Shown here one piece after another: positions 27,171-35,739 of a stretch of 64,000 bases of DNA. The translations under genes were made by a program, and so were the position numbers. The stretch lies in assembly GCF_024505145.1 (NCBI RefSeq), contig NZ_JANIAA010000002.1, positions 124,001 through 188,000 of the forward strand, read 5' to 3'. Below the pieces are notes generated by a model, which saw nothing but the letters and a program-made list of their open reading frames with translations, was not told where the DNA came from and ran no database searches. The DNA is from Streptomyces rugosispiralis (lineage in GTDB: Bacteria > Actinomycetota > Actinomycetes > Streptomycetales > Streptomycetaceae). Each line of letters starts with the position of its first letter. The stretch's first letter is position 1.

Positions 27171-28316
27171 GTGACTGACGCACTGTCGCTCATCGACGAC
27201 TGGGGACCCGAGAAGATCGTCGTCGTCTCCCACCGACGTACCGGTATGAAGGGCGTCCTGGTCATCGACAACACCGCCCGCGGCATCGGCAAGGGCGGCA
27301 CCCGGATGAGCCCGACCGTCTCCGTCGGCGAAGTGGCCCGGCTGGCCCGCGTCATGACGTGGAAGTGGGCCGGTGTCGACCTCTTCTACGGGGGCGCGAA
27401 AGCGGGCATCGTCGCCGATCCGGCATCCCCCGGCAAGGAAGCGATCCTGCGCGCCTTCGCCCGCGCCCTGTCCAACGAGGTGCCCCGTGAATACGTCATG
27501 GGCCTCGACATGGGCCTGACCGAGAACGACGCGGCCATCATCCAGGACGAGCTGGGCGACCGTGGCGCGGCTGTCGGCACCCCGGGCCATCTCGGGGGAG
27601 TGGCCTACGACCAGCTCGGCGTCACCGGCTACGGAGTGGCCGAGGCCGCTGACGCGGCCGCTCAGCACCTCCGCCTTCCCCTCCGCGGCGCCCGGGTCGC
27701 CATCCAGGGGTTCGGAGCGGTCGGCCATGCCGCCGCCGGGCGGTTCGCCGAACTCGGCGCCACCGTCGTCGCCGTCTCCACCGCCAGGGGAGCCCTCCAC
27801 GATCCGGCCGGACTCGACGTGCCCGCGCTGCGGACCGCGAGGGAGGAGCACGGGGACGACTTCGTCACCCGCCACCACCAGGGCATCGCCGTTCCACCCG
27901 GCCAGGAACTCACCGTCGACTGCGACATCCTCGTCCCGGCGGCCTTGCAGGACGTCATCGACGAGACAACCGCCCACCGGATCAAGGCCAAGCTGGTCGT
28001 GGAGGGCGCCAATCTGCCCACCTCGCCGCGGGCACAGTCCATCCTCGCGGAACGCGGCATCTCCCTCCTGCCCGACTTCGTGGCCAACGCCGGTGGCGTC
28101 GTCGCCGCCGCCTTCGCCATGGACGCCCGCTACTCCGGCTTCCGGCCCGAAACCTCCACCATCTTCGAGACGATCTCCAAGCGGCTGCGCGCCAACGCCG
28201 TCACCGTTCTCGAAGAGGCCCGGCGCCGCGCCACCACCCCGCATATCGCCGGGCGCGGCCTCGCCGAGGAACGCGTCCGCGCCGCCATGCGCAGCAAGGG
28301 CCGTATCGGCCCTTGA
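27171..28316 (+). CDS. Glu/Leu/Phe/Val dehydrogenase family protein
   Basis: A 381-aa amino-acid dehydrogenase. I choose GTG 27171 (VTDALSLIDDWG) because GAGGAGC stands 7-12 nt before it; the open frame reaches further but is not coding in character. The catalytic-lysine motif is FYGGAKAGIVADP, and the glycine-rich NAD(P) motif is VAIQGFGAVGHAAAGRFAE near residue 175. The dimer/C-terminal part contains VEGANLPTS and LPDFVANAGGVVAAAF. The family deaminates glutamate or branched/aromatic amino acids to 2-oxoacids; specificity cannot be read safely. It is divergent from the LysR at 26089-27069. Confidence 0.9.
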   Translation: MTDALSLIDDWGPEKIVVVSHRRTGMKGVLVIDNTARGIGKGGTRMSPTVSVGEVARLARVMTWKWAGVDLFYGGAKAGIVADPASPGKEAILRAFARALSNEVPREYVMGLDMGLTENDAAIIQDELGDRGAAVGTPGHLGGVAYDQLGVTGYGVAEAADAAAQHLRLPLRGARVAIQGFGAVGHAAAGRFAELGATVVAVSTARGALHDPAGLDVPALRTAREEHGDDFVTRHHQGIAVPPGQELTVDCDILVPAALQDVIDETTAHRIKAKLVVEGANLPTSPRAQSILAERGISLLPDFVANAGGVVAAAFAMDARYSGFRPETSTIFETISKRLRANAVTVLEEARRRATTPHIAGRGLAEERVRAAMRSKGRIGP

Positions 28317-28349
28317 TCCTGCCGTAACCCGCGAAACAGGTGACGGTGG

Positions 28350-28721
28350 CAGGGATGGGCTGTCTGGGTTCGCCTCTGCCTCGACCTGGCGGGCACCAAG
28401 CTGTGGCGACGCGGCCTCCGTACGGAGCCGCTGACCTCCCCGAACGACGTGGGCCACTGGATCCGCCAGGCGGGGCTGCTGGACGATCCTGGCCAAGCGG
28501 CCCGTCTGCCGCTGCCCAGACATCAGCTCGACGCGTCGGGGCGGCTGACGCGGACCGGCGGCGTGGACGAGATCCTCGGCGCGGTGGGCGACGGCGCGCT
28601 GCCGGTCGGCGAGGAGCACGGCCTGCCGCTGGTCCGCTTTCCGCTCGACCGCACCGCCGACGCGCACCGGGCGGTGGAGGGCGGCGCGGTCGGCAAGGTC
28701 CTGGTGGACGTCACATCGTGA
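28350..28721 (+). pseudogene. composite remnant: ABATE-domain fragment joined to an alcohol-dehydrogenase tail
   Basis: One frame reads VRLCLDLAGTKLWRRGLRTE and SPNDVGHWIRQAGLLDD, which is the N-terminal pattern of ABATE/CGNR regulators. The same frame continues with LPLVRFPLDRTADAHRAVEG and AVGKVLVDVTS, the C-terminus of a zinc-type NADPH:quinone oxidoreductase. There is no plausible start and neither part is complete. It lies in a 486-nt gap between the dehydrogenase and the TOPRIM remnant that otherwise shows nothing. Confidence 0.5.
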
Positions 28722-28802
28722 CGTCCGGTCGGGCACGGTCGCGGATTTCCGGGCCGAACGGCATGGCCTGAGTCCGCCGGGCGCTCACCGGGCCTCCGGA
28801 GG

Positions 28803-29306
28803 TCAGAGGCTGGTGAGCAGGGCGTCGAGTGGCGCGGGTACGCGATCGTTGTCGAGTGCCTCGGCGAGGACGCGGCCGTAGTGGATCTTGCGCCCCTTCT
28901 TCGTACCGAGGAAGCGCCGCAACTGCTGCTGGGAGGTGCGGCCCTGCTGCGCGGGCTGGTGCAGGAAGGTCCGCAGGGCGCGCAGGTCGCCCTCCGCCCG
29001 GACGAGTTCCGCCACCCGGGTCACGCCCAGCGCGCGGATGAGCTCGTCCTCCAGATCCGCCGCGCAGACGAAGAACTCCTGCCGAGCCGCGCCGGCCCGC
29101 TCCAGACCACGGGTGTAGAAGCGACGCTCCCCCTCGTCACACAGTCCGGTGAGGCGGAGGCCCAGGCCGGGTGGCCCCAGGAGGCGGGCGAAGCGTCCGA
29201 CGCTCATGGCGCCGCCCATCGGCAGGACGCAGACTCCTTCGGCCGCCAGGTCCCGGCCGCGGCGCGCGGCGAGCGAACTCACCGCCGCGGCGTCGCTCGG
29301 CCCCTC
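28803..29306 (-). pseudogene. OLD-type TOPRIM-domain protein, 5' end missing
   Basis: The frame encodes EGPSD, then AAVSSLAARRGRDLAAEGVCVLP, GLCDEGERRFYTRGLERAG, FFVCAADLEDELIRALG and the tail RRFLGTKKGRKIHYGRVLAEALD. This is the streptomycete family of stand-alone TOPRIM (ATP-dependent endonuclease-like) proteins of about 200 aa. The Glu of the TOPRIM core (EGPSD) and the DLEDEL acidic cluster survive. The preceding hydrophobic strand and start are replaced by unrelated sequence; the only usable start is GTG 29282, after the core motif. It is head-to-head with another 5'-truncated gene. Confidence 0.65.
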
Positions 29307-29383
29307 CGGGCGGCCGGTGGCCCCGGCGGCCCCGCGCGCGAGCTGGCCGAGTGGCTGCCGGTCCGGGCGGTCGTCCGGCGGAG

Positions 29384-29986
29384 GAGCGGCGGCTGGCGGC
29401 GAGGAACGAGCGCGACACCGCCGTCGCCGCCGCCGAGAGGCTGCGCGCCGCCGGGCTGCCCGTCGCGACCGTCAGCGTCGGCTCGACGCCCACCGCGCAC
29501 GCCGCCGAGGACCTCACCGGCGTCACCGAACTGCGCGCCGGCAACTACGTGTTCTTCGACCTGGTGATGGCCGGTCTCGGAGTGTGCCGGATCGACGACC
29601 TCGCGCTGTCGGTCGTCGTCACCGTCATCGGACACCGCCCCGAGTACGGCTGGATCGTCACCGACGGCGGCTGGATGGCGCTGTCCCGCGACCGCGGTAC
29701 GGCGGCCCAGCCCCAGGACCAGGGGTACGGCCTGGTCACCGACCTGGCGGGGCGCCCGATCCCCGGCCTGGTCATGAGCGCCGCGAGCCAGGAGCACGGC
29801 ACCGTCACCGCCCGCGACGGCGCCACCCTGCCCGACCTGCCCATCGGCACCCGTCTGCGCATCCTGCCCAACCACGCCTGCGCCACCGCCGCGCAGCACC
29901 GCGGCTACCACGTCATCGACAGCGGCCGGACGGCGACGGACGCGCTCACCGTCCAGACCGTGTGGAACCGCGTCAGCGGCTGGTGA
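29384..29986 (+). pseudogene. D-threonine aldolase / DSD1-type PLP enzyme, N-terminal half missing
   Basis: From about 29384 the frame reads ERDTAVAAAERLRAAGLPVATVS, VGSTPTAHAAEDL, TELRAGNYVFFDLVMAG, then LVTDLAGRPIPGL, RLRILPNHACATAAQHRGYHV. These are the second half of alanine-racemase-fold D-threonine aldolases, including the His/Cys metal-site motif PNHACATA. The PLP-lysine barrel half is absent and no start is found. The sequence between this remnant and the opposing TOPRIM remnant is only about 80 nt, as if one deletion removed both 5' ends. Confidence 0.7.
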
Positions 29987-30103
29987 CCGGTCACGCCCGC
30001 CCTCGGCCGCCGCGACGCGGTGTCAACGTCCGCCCGGTGGCTCCGGGGAGCTGGGCGAGGAACCGTTCAAGGCATGGGTCGCGGCGGTCCGCCGTGTGGC
30101 GGG

Positions 30104-30763
30104 TCAGGTCACCAGACCCTGGCGGTAGGCGTAGACGACCGCCTGCACACGGTCGCGGAGCCCGAGCTTGGTGAGGATGCGCGACACGAAGGTCTTGACG
30201 GTCTCCTGGCTGATCACCAACGTCGCGGCGATCTCGCTGTTGGACAGGCCGTTCGCGATGAGGCGGAGCACCTCCAGTTCGCGAGGGGTCAGCGGGATGT
30301 CGTCCGGAGCGCCCTCGGGAGGCCGGATCCGGGCGGCGTACCTGCCCACGAGCTGGCGCGTCACCTCGGGGTCCAGCAGGGCCGCGCCGGTGGCCACGGT
30401 CCGGATCCCGTGGAGCAGTTGGGACGGCGGCGCGTCCTTGAGCAGGAACCCGCTCGCCCCCGCGCGCAGCGCCTCGTAGACGTATGTGTCCAGGTTGAAC
30501 GTGGTCACCACGAGCACCTTGACGGGCCGCCGCACCCCCGCACCGGCCAGCAGACGGGTGGCCTCGATGCCGTCGAGCACCGGCATACGGACGTCCATCA
30601 CCACGACGTCCGGGTGCAGCCGGCCGGCGAGGTCGACCGCGGTCCGGCCGTCCTCGCACTCACCCACCACCTCGAGGTCGGGCTGGGCGTCGATGATCGT
30701 CACCAGCCCGGTGCGGACCAGCACCTGGTCGTCGCAGACCAGGACCCGGATCGACTCGGTCAC
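30104..30763 (-). CDS. NarL/LuxR-family response regulator
   Basis: A 219-aa two-component regulator. The receiver domain has the acidic pair DD in VLVCDDQVLVR, the phosphoacceptor Asp in PDVVVMDVRMPVLDG (about residue 54), and the conserved Thr and Lys (VVTTFN, FLLKDA). The C-terminal LuxR helix-turn-helix is LTPRELEVLRLIANGLSNSEIA ending TVKTFVSRILTKLGLRDR. Its start overlaps the kinase stop by 4 nt. The target genes are not evident. Confidence 0.95.
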   Translation of the reverse strand: MTESIRVLVCDDQVLVRTGLVTIIDAQPDLEVVGECEDGRTAVDLAGRLHPDVVVMDVRMPVLDGIEATRLLAGAGVRRPVKVLVVTTFNLDTYVYEALRAGASGFLLKDAPPSQLLHGIRTVATGAALLDPEVTRQLVGRYAARIRPPEGAPDDIPLTPRELEVLRLIANGLSNSEIAATLVISQETVKTFVSRILTKLGLRDRVQAVVYAYRQGLVT

Positions 30764-31920
30764 GACGGGCTCCCCGCGGGTATCCGCGCCCGGACGACGA
30801 AGCCACCGCCGGTGCGGGCGCCCGCGCTGAAGTCGCCGCCCAGGACATCGACCCGTTCGCGCAGACCGGCCAGCCCCCGCCCGCCCCCACCGGGCGAGGC
30901 GGGGGCCCGCGAGCCGGAGCCGTCCGTGCTGACCTCCACGGTGATGTCCCTTTCCCCATGGTCGACGTGGACCGAAGTGCGGCTGCCGTGGGCGTACTTG
31001 AGGGCGTTGGTCAGGGCCTCCTGTACGACCCGGTACGCCACCAGGTCGGCGCTGCCGGTCGACTCCGCCGGTGTGCCCTCCTCGGTGAACTCCACCGGCT
31101 GCCCGGACCGGCGGGTCTGCTCCACGAGGGTGAGAAGTCTGCCGACGGCCGGCGTCGTGGCCTCGGTGCCGTGGTCGGGGTTGATCAGGTCGAGCAGATG
31201 CCGCAGATCCGTGGTGGCGCGTCTGCCGGTCTCGGTGACCGCGGTCAGGGCCTGGTCGAGGCGCTCGGGCGCGGCGGTCAGATAGCGTGCCGCCTCGGCC
31301 TGTACGACCATCGCCGTCACATGGTGGGTCACCACGTCGTGGAGCTCACGGGCGATGCGGGCGCGCTCCGCGGCGCGGGTGTCCTCGGCGACGCGGTGGC
31401 GGCGCTCGGCCTCCGCGGCCCGGGTGGAGCGCAGCCACGACCCCATGCCCCAGGGGAGGACCAGCGCCAGGTAGTACATCACGAACTCACTCGGCGCCTC
31501 GGCGCCCGAACCGAGCCGGTGCAGCGCGACCGCCAGCGGCACATACGCCACGGAGCACACGAGCGCGGTGGCGCGCCGGTGTCGCTCCAGGTGGGACCCC
31601 ACGCTCAGCAGCGCGATGGGCATCGCGGTGCCCGCGAACGAGTGGTAGCCGCGGAGCTGGTCGACGGCGAAACCGAGCGACACCAGGGCGAGACAGACCA
31701 CCGGCCACCGCCGCCGCACGGCGAGCGGTAGGCACTGGAGGGCGACCGCCACGATGGCCAGGGCGTCGAAGGGACGGGCCGGCAGACCGCCCAGCTGTGT
31801 CCCGTGGTTGTGGAACGCCGGGATGAGCGACCCGGCGAGGATCAGCAGCCCGAGCGGGAGGTCCCGGACCGTGACATCGAACCGTTGCCACATCCCCGGG
31901 ACGCGCCGAACACTGATCAC
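30760..31920 (-). CDS. two-component sensor histidine kinase (HisKA_3 type)
   Basis: A 386-aa membrane kinase. About five or six hydrophobic segments occupy residues 18-165 (LGLLILAGSLIPAF, ALAIVAVALQCLPLAV, YYLALVLPWGMG). The phosphoacceptor histidine is in ARIARELHDVVTHHVTAMV near residue 200. The HATPase_c region has YRVVQEALTNALKYA and ends GGGGRGLAGLRERVDVLGG. It is translationally coupled both to the response regulator downstream and, by a GTGA overlap, to a 34-aa mini-ORF upstream. Confidence 0.94.
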   Translation of the reverse strand: MISVRRVPGMWQRFDVTVRDLPLGLLILAGSLIPAFHNHGTQLGGLPARPFDALAIVAVALQCLPLAVRRRWPVVCLALVSLGFAVDQLRGYHSFAGTAMPIALLSVGSHLERHRRATALVCSVAYVPLAVALHRLGSGAEAPSEFVMYYLALVLPWGMGSWLRSTRAAEAERRHRVAEDTRAAERARIARELHDVVTHHVTAMVVQAEAARYLTAAPERLDQALTAVTETGRRATTDLRHLLDLINPDHGTEATTPAVGRLLTLVEQTRRSGQPVEFTEEGTPAESTGSADLVAYRVVQEALTNALKYAHGSRTSVHVDHGERDITVEVSTDGSGSRAPASPGGGGRGLAGLRERVDVLGGDFSAGARTGGGFVVRARIPAGSPS

Positions 31921-32021
31921 CGGGCGAGTGTAGCGGTGGTGGCGGACCGGAACGGGAGGCCGCGGAACGGCGGTTCCTCCTCCGCCACCGCGGCGGTCAT
32001 GAGCTGCCGGACCCGTCTCAT
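31917..32021 (-). CDS. 34-aa mini-ORF coupled to the sensor kinase
   Basis: ATG 32021 is preceded by AAGGAG with 6-nt spacing. The frame encodes 34 residues (starting MRRVRQLMTAAVAEE) and its TGA overlaps the GTG start of the kinase. It has no membrane segment and I do not recognise it. The good ribosome site and the overlap suggest it is translated and helps load ribosomes on the kinase; it may have no function as a protein. Confidence 0.5.
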   Translation of the reverse strand: MRRVRQLMTAAVAEEEPPFRGLPFRSATTATLAR

Positions 32022-32398
32022 GAGGACTCCTTCGCCTTCGCCGGACCCGCGGCCGGAGCGCCGCGGCTGCTCAGAACGTTAGGGTTCTGGCGGTCCGAGA
32101 TCGTCACCGCACGGTGGACACCGCATGTGGCTCGTACGGGGGACAGACCTGTCCGGAGGAACGCCACGCCCGGCACCGCACCGCTCGTGCGACCCGTGAC
32201 GCATGAGGACGTACCCGCCGCCGTTCGACTGCCTCGCCGTGGCCGCGTGGACCACTCCGGAGCGGGATCCCGGCCCCGCCTTCGCCGAGATCCGCCCGTC
32301 GGCCACCGAGCTCGCGGGCGACCGGGCGGCGGTCCCGGAGGCCGCCCGGCGGGCGACGGGTGGCTGGACGACTCCTCTGCCCGGTGGGTTCGGCCCGT
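32022..32398. other. 377-nt gap without a recognised gene
   Basis: It lies between the kinase mini-ORF and the stop of the converging-side alcohol dehydrogenase. Short open frames exist on the plus strand but have no ribosome site and no recognisable protein pattern. I see no hairpin strong enough to call. Confidence 0.4.
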
Positions 32399-33454
32399 TC
32401 AGCGGGTTTCCCGGCCGAGGCTGTGGGAGCCGTCCTGACGTGCGCGGTCGTCGGCGCGGACGAAGACCGGCTTGAGGTGTTTCTCCGGCAGTGCGTCCGG
32501 GAGCTGTTCCCAGTCCAGGACGTGGGAGACGACCCGTGCCGGGTCGACCTTTCCGGAGCGGGCGAGGTCGAGGGCGTCGGGGAGGTGGCCCCGGACGTTG
32601 TCGCGGGCGACGCGCAGTGTCACGCCGGTGAGGTACATGTCGAGCAGGGGCAGCTCACCGGGGCGGAAGTGGTTGCCCGCCGACTCGCAAATGCCCTCTG
32701 GGGCAAGGGACTTGACGGCCAGGGCGAGCTGGTCGACGCGGCCGGTGGCCTCCACGGCGATGTCGAAGCCGTGGCGGACGGGCTCGAGTGCCTCGGCGGT
32801 GGTGGCGCCGTAGCCACGGGCGAGCTCGCGGTGTTCCGGGTCGGGGTCGACGTAGAGCACCTCGGAGGCGCCGAGCGCGCGGGCGATGTCGCACACGTAC
32901 AGGCCGATGCTGCCGCGCGCGACGACCAGGACCCGGGCCGCCGGCCTGGCCGTCAGATGGGGAGCCACCAGGCGCCAGGACAGGGACCAGTTGTCACCGG
33001 CCGAGGCCATGGCCACCGGGTCGAGGTCGGCGGGCAGGGGGACGAGCATGGCGTCCGCCCAGGGGACGCGCACCAGGTCGGAGAAGAGGCCGCCCCAGTC
33101 GCCGCCGATGGGCGCGCCGTACATGGCCATATGCGGTACGGCCGTGCAGTGCGCGGTCAGTCCGGCGCGGCAGTTGCCGCAACCGCCGCAGTTGAGCGAC
33201 CAGGGCACGACGACCAGATCGCCGGGGGCCACGGTGGTCACGGCGTCGCCGGTCTCCACGACCCGGGCCACGCACTCGTGGCCGAGGGCGAAGGGCGGGT
33301 CGATGAAGCCGTGTCCGGCAAGGATCGCGGTGTCGACGTCGCAGGAGGTGGCGGCCACCGGGGCGACGATCGCCTCCAGGTCCGACCGCGGCTCGGGGTC
33401 GGGCGCCTCGCGCCATTCGAGGGTGTTGCGGGCGACGTAGGTCAGTTCACGCAT
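32399..33454 (-). CDS. zinc-dependent alcohol dehydrogenase (MDR superfamily)
   Basis: A 351-aa medium-chain dehydrogenase from ATG 33454 (MRELTYV); ATG 33481 would add nine residues. The catalytic zinc motif GHECVARVVETGD is at about residues 57-69; the structural-zinc lobe shows C-G-G-C-G-N-C and a fourth Cys (SLNCGGCGNCRAGLTAHC). The nucleotide fold is ARVLVVARGSIGLYVCDIARALGA, where the usual GxGxxG is altered to ARGSIG. It is divergent from a TetR regulator with two palindromic operators between them, so it is likely inducible. The substrate is unknown. Confidence 0.88.
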   Translation of the reverse strand: MRELTYVARNTLEWREAPDPEPRSDLEAIVAPVAATSCDVDTAILAGHGFIDPPFALGHECVARVVETGDAVTTVAPGDLVVVPWSLNCGGCGNCRAGLTAHCTAVPHMAMYGAPIGGDWGGLFSDLVRVPWADAMLVPLPADLDPVAMASAGDNWSLSWRLVAPHLTARPAARVLVVARGSIGLYVCDIARALGASEVLYVDPDPEHRELARGYGATTAEALEPVRHGFDIAVEATGRVDQLALAVKSLAPEGICESAGNHFRPGELPLLDMYLTGVTLRVARDNVRGHLPDALDLARSGKVDPARVVSHVLDWEQLPDALPEKHLKPVFVRADDRARQDGSHSLGRETR

Positions 33455-33544
33455 CGGCTCGCCGCCCTTCGCGAACGCCACCAGGCCCGGTCATCGGCAT
33501 GACGAAGTCTCCCCTCGTGCTCCGCGCACATCTGCGATGGTTCT

Positions 33545-33562
33545 CTATAACGATCGTTATAG
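33545..33562. promoter_or_regulatory. TetR operator 1, perfect 18-nt palindrome
   Basis: CTATAACGATCGTTATAG is fully self-complementary. It lies in the divergent region between the alcohol dehydrogenase and the TetR gene. Confidence 0.85.
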
Positions 33563-33578
33563 CCCTGCTCACGCTAGA

Positions 33579-33596
33579 CTATGACGAGCGTTATAG
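33579..33596. promoter_or_regulatory. TetR operator 2, imperfect 18-nt palindrome
   Basis: CTATGACGAGCGTTATAG differs from operator 1 at two positions and begins 34 nt after it (about three helical turns). It is 18 nt before the TetR start codon and thus suited to autorepression. Confidence 0.82.
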
Positions 33597-33614
33597 CCAG
33601 AGGGGAGCACGGTC

Positions 33615-34205
33615 GTGGCCAAGCCCAGCGCGCCGTCGCGCGAGCGCATCCTGGTCGGCGCCGCCGACATGATCAGCAGACGTGGCCTGAAGGCGACCAG
33701 CATCCGGGAGCTGGCCAAACACGCCAAGGCGCCGCTCGGCTCGACCTACCACTTCTTCCCCGAGGGCAAGCGGCAGTTGGCCACCGAAGCGGTGCGGTAC
33801 GCGGGAGAGGCGGTCACCCGCATCCTGCGCAAGGAGCTGGACGAGGGCCCGGTCGCCGGTGTGCGTGCCTTCCTGACCCTGTGGCGCGGCATCGTCGTCG
33901 ACAGCGACTTCCGGGCCGGCTGCCCCGTGCTGGCCGTCTCCGTCGAGGAGCCACCGGCCGACGAGATCCCGCCGGCCCTGGTCGCCGCCGCCGAGGCGTT
34001 CGAGGACTGGGAGCGGCTGCTGGCCGAGGCGCTGACGGCGCATGGAGCCGATCCCGACCGCGCGCCCGGACTGGCGGCCCTCATCGTGGCGTCCGTCGAG
34101 GGAGCCATCGCCATGTGCCGCGCCAAGCGCGGCGTCCAGCCCCTCGACCAGGTCGCGCGACAACTCGAAACACTCATCGCCGACGCACTCGGCCACCCCG
34201 CCTGA
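33615..34205 (+). CDS. TetR-family regulator (LmrA/YxaF type)
   Basis: A 196-aa repressor starting at GTG 33615 with AGGGGAGC upstream. The helix-turn-helix is RERILVGAADMISRRGLKATSIRELAKHAKAPLGSTYHFFPEGKRQL. The C-terminal ligand domain shows the LmrA/YxaF pattern (DFRAGCPVLAVSVE, ASVEGAIAMCRAKRGVQPLDQVA). Two operators upstream indicate that it represses itself and the divergent alcohol dehydrogenase. It is followed by a SnoaL-like gene 58 nt downstream. Confidence 0.93.
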   Translation: MAKPSAPSRERILVGAADMISRRGLKATSIRELAKHAKAPLGSTYHFFPEGKRQLATEAVRYAGEAVTRILRKELDEGPVAGVRAFLTLWRGIVVDSDFRAGCPVLAVSVEEPPADEIPPALVAAAEAFEDWERLLAEALTAHGADPDRAPGLAALIVASVEGAIAMCRAKRGVQPLDQVARQLETLIADALGHPA

Positions 34206-34263
34206 CGGCTCAACCGCCGGTGCCGTACCGCACCGCGCCCATGAAACCGGGAGCGCGCATCCC

Positions 34264-34671
34264 ATGGCTGAACCCGCACTCGAGGACCGCTATCGCGAGT
34301 ACCTCACCTGCCTGAACGAGCGGCGTTTCCACGACCTTCCGGAGTTCGTGCACGACCCCGTGGTGCACAACGACCGGACGCTCACCATCGCCGGGTTCCG
34401 GGATCTGCTGCGCCGCGACGCAACGGAGATCCCCGACCTGCACTACGCGATCGAGCGGCTCGTGGTCCAGGGCGAGGAGGTGGCGTGCCGCATCCGTTTC
34501 GACTGCACCCCCGCCGCGAGCTTCCGTGGCATACCGCCCACCGGGCGGTCGGTCTCGTTCGTCGAGCATGTCTTCTACCGCTACCAGGACGGCAGGATCG
34601 CGGAGATCTGGTCGCTGATCGACCTGGACGCGGTCCGCGAACAGCTGACCGGCGGCCGCCCCGACGCGTAG
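34264..34671 (+). CDS. SnoaL-like ester cyclase family protein
   Basis: A 135-aa NTF2-fold protein from ATG 34264 with GGGAGCGC upstream. The pattern YREYLTCLNERRFHDLPEFVHDPVVHN, FRDLLRRDATEIPDLHYAIERLV, PPTGRSVSFVEHVFYRYQDGRIAEIWSLID is that of SnoaL/ester-cyclase proteins, which include polyketide cyclases and many uncharacterised enzymes. It lies between TetR and an intradiol dioxygenase and may belong to the same unit. Confidence 0.85.
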   Translation: MAEPALEDRYREYLTCLNERRFHDLPEFVHDPVVHNDRTLTIAGFRDLLRRDATEIPDLHYAIERLVVQGEEVACRIRFDCTPAASFRGIPPTGRSVSFVEHVFYRYQDGRIAEIWSLIDLDAVREQLTGGRPDA

Positions 34672-34799
34672 GCCCGGCCCCGGCCGCGCACCGGGTCTTG
34701 ACCCGCGCCCGGGTCGGCGAGAGACCGTGAACGTCATCCGGTGGCGAACCACCCCGGACCGGTTCCGCCAACGACACCCAACCACCACGGGAGCGCGCC

Positions 34800-35669
34800 A
34801 TGCGTGATCTGACCAGCGACACCATCACCGATGCCGTGATCTCCACCATGCGGGACACCGAGGACGCCCGCGTCGCGGAGATCCTGGAATCGCTGGTGCG
34901 GCACCTCCACGCCTTCGTCCGCGATGTCGAGCTGACGGAGGAGGAGTGGGCCCGGGGAGTGGACTTCCTGACGCGCACCGGGCAGATGTGCACCTCGACG
35001 CGCCAGGAGTTCATCCTGCTCTCCGACGTGCTGGGCATCACCATGCTGGTCGACTCCCTGAGCAACCGACGACCCGCGGAAACCACCCAGAACAGCGTCC
35101 TGGGCCCCTTCTTCAGGGAGGACAGGCCGCGGCACGCCGACGCCGCCGACATCTCCGGAGGCCTGCCCGGCACCCCGCTGTTCTTCGAGGGACGGGTCGT
35201 GGACCGCGCGGGAGCGCCGGTGGCCGACGCGGCGGTGGACGTCTGGCACAGTGACGGGGAGGGCCACTACGACGTGGATGTGCCCGGCCAGGCCGACCCG
35301 GCCATGCGTGCGCTGTTCCGCACCGGCGAGACGGGACACTTCGGCTTCCGTTCCATCCGCCCGTCCAGCTATCCGATCCCCGGTGACGGCCCGGTCGGCG
35401 AACTCCTGGGCGCCACCAGCAGGTCACCCATGCGCCCCGCCCATGTGCACCTGCTGATCGAGGCCGCGGGATTCCAGCGCGTGACCACCATGCTGTTCCC
35501 GTCGGACGACGCGTACCTGGACACGGATCCGGTGTTCGGGGTCAAGGAGTCGCTGATCGCCTCCTATGACACCTACGAGGCCGACACCGGGCCCTGCCGC
35601 GAGCTGACCGGCGAGCCGTACACCGTGCTGCGGCACACCTTCGTCCTCGAACCCCGCACCGCGGACTGA
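34800..35669 (+). CDS. intradiol ring-cleavage dioxygenase (catechol/hydroxyquinol 1,2-dioxygenase type)
   Basis: A 289-aa non-haem Fe(III) enzyme. The N-terminal dimerisation helices (VRHLHAFVRDVELTEEEWARGVDFL) are followed by the jelly-roll catalytic domain. Iron ligands can be recognised: Tyr in GEGHYDVD, Tyr in RPSSYPIPGDG, and two His in PAHVHLLIEAAG. The length and N-terminal helical domain fit catechol/hydroxyquinol 1,2-dioxygenases more than protocatechuate 3,4-dioxygenase. It would open a 1,2-diphenol to a muconate or maleylacetate. A muconolactone-isomerase-like gene lies 4.5 kb away on the other strand, but no cycloisomerase is seen. Confidence 0.9.
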   Translation: MRDLTSDTITDAVISTMRDTEDARVAEILESLVRHLHAFVRDVELTEEEWARGVDFLTRTGQMCTSTRQEFILLSDVLGITMLVDSLSNRRPAETTQNSVLGPFFREDRPRHADAADISGGLPGTPLFFEGRVVDRAGAPVADAAVDVWHSDGEGHYDVDVPGQADPAMRALFRTGETGHFGFRSIRPSSYPIPGDGPVGELLGATSRSPMRPAHVHLLIEAAGFQRVTTMLFPSDDAYLDTDPVFGVKESLIASYDTYEADTGPCRELTGEPYTVLRHTFVLEPRTAD

Positions 35670-35739
35670 TCCCGAGGCCGCACACCGCGGATCCCGAGGG
35701 ACGGACGGCGCGAGGCGGAGGCGCCGGGGCGCGGAACAC

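Noticed and set aside
27171..28316. The dehydrogenase as part of the pipecolate/lysine pathway
   Set aside because: It is 10 kb from that operon, separated by the PKS locus, and has its own divergent LysR; no sequence feature links it.
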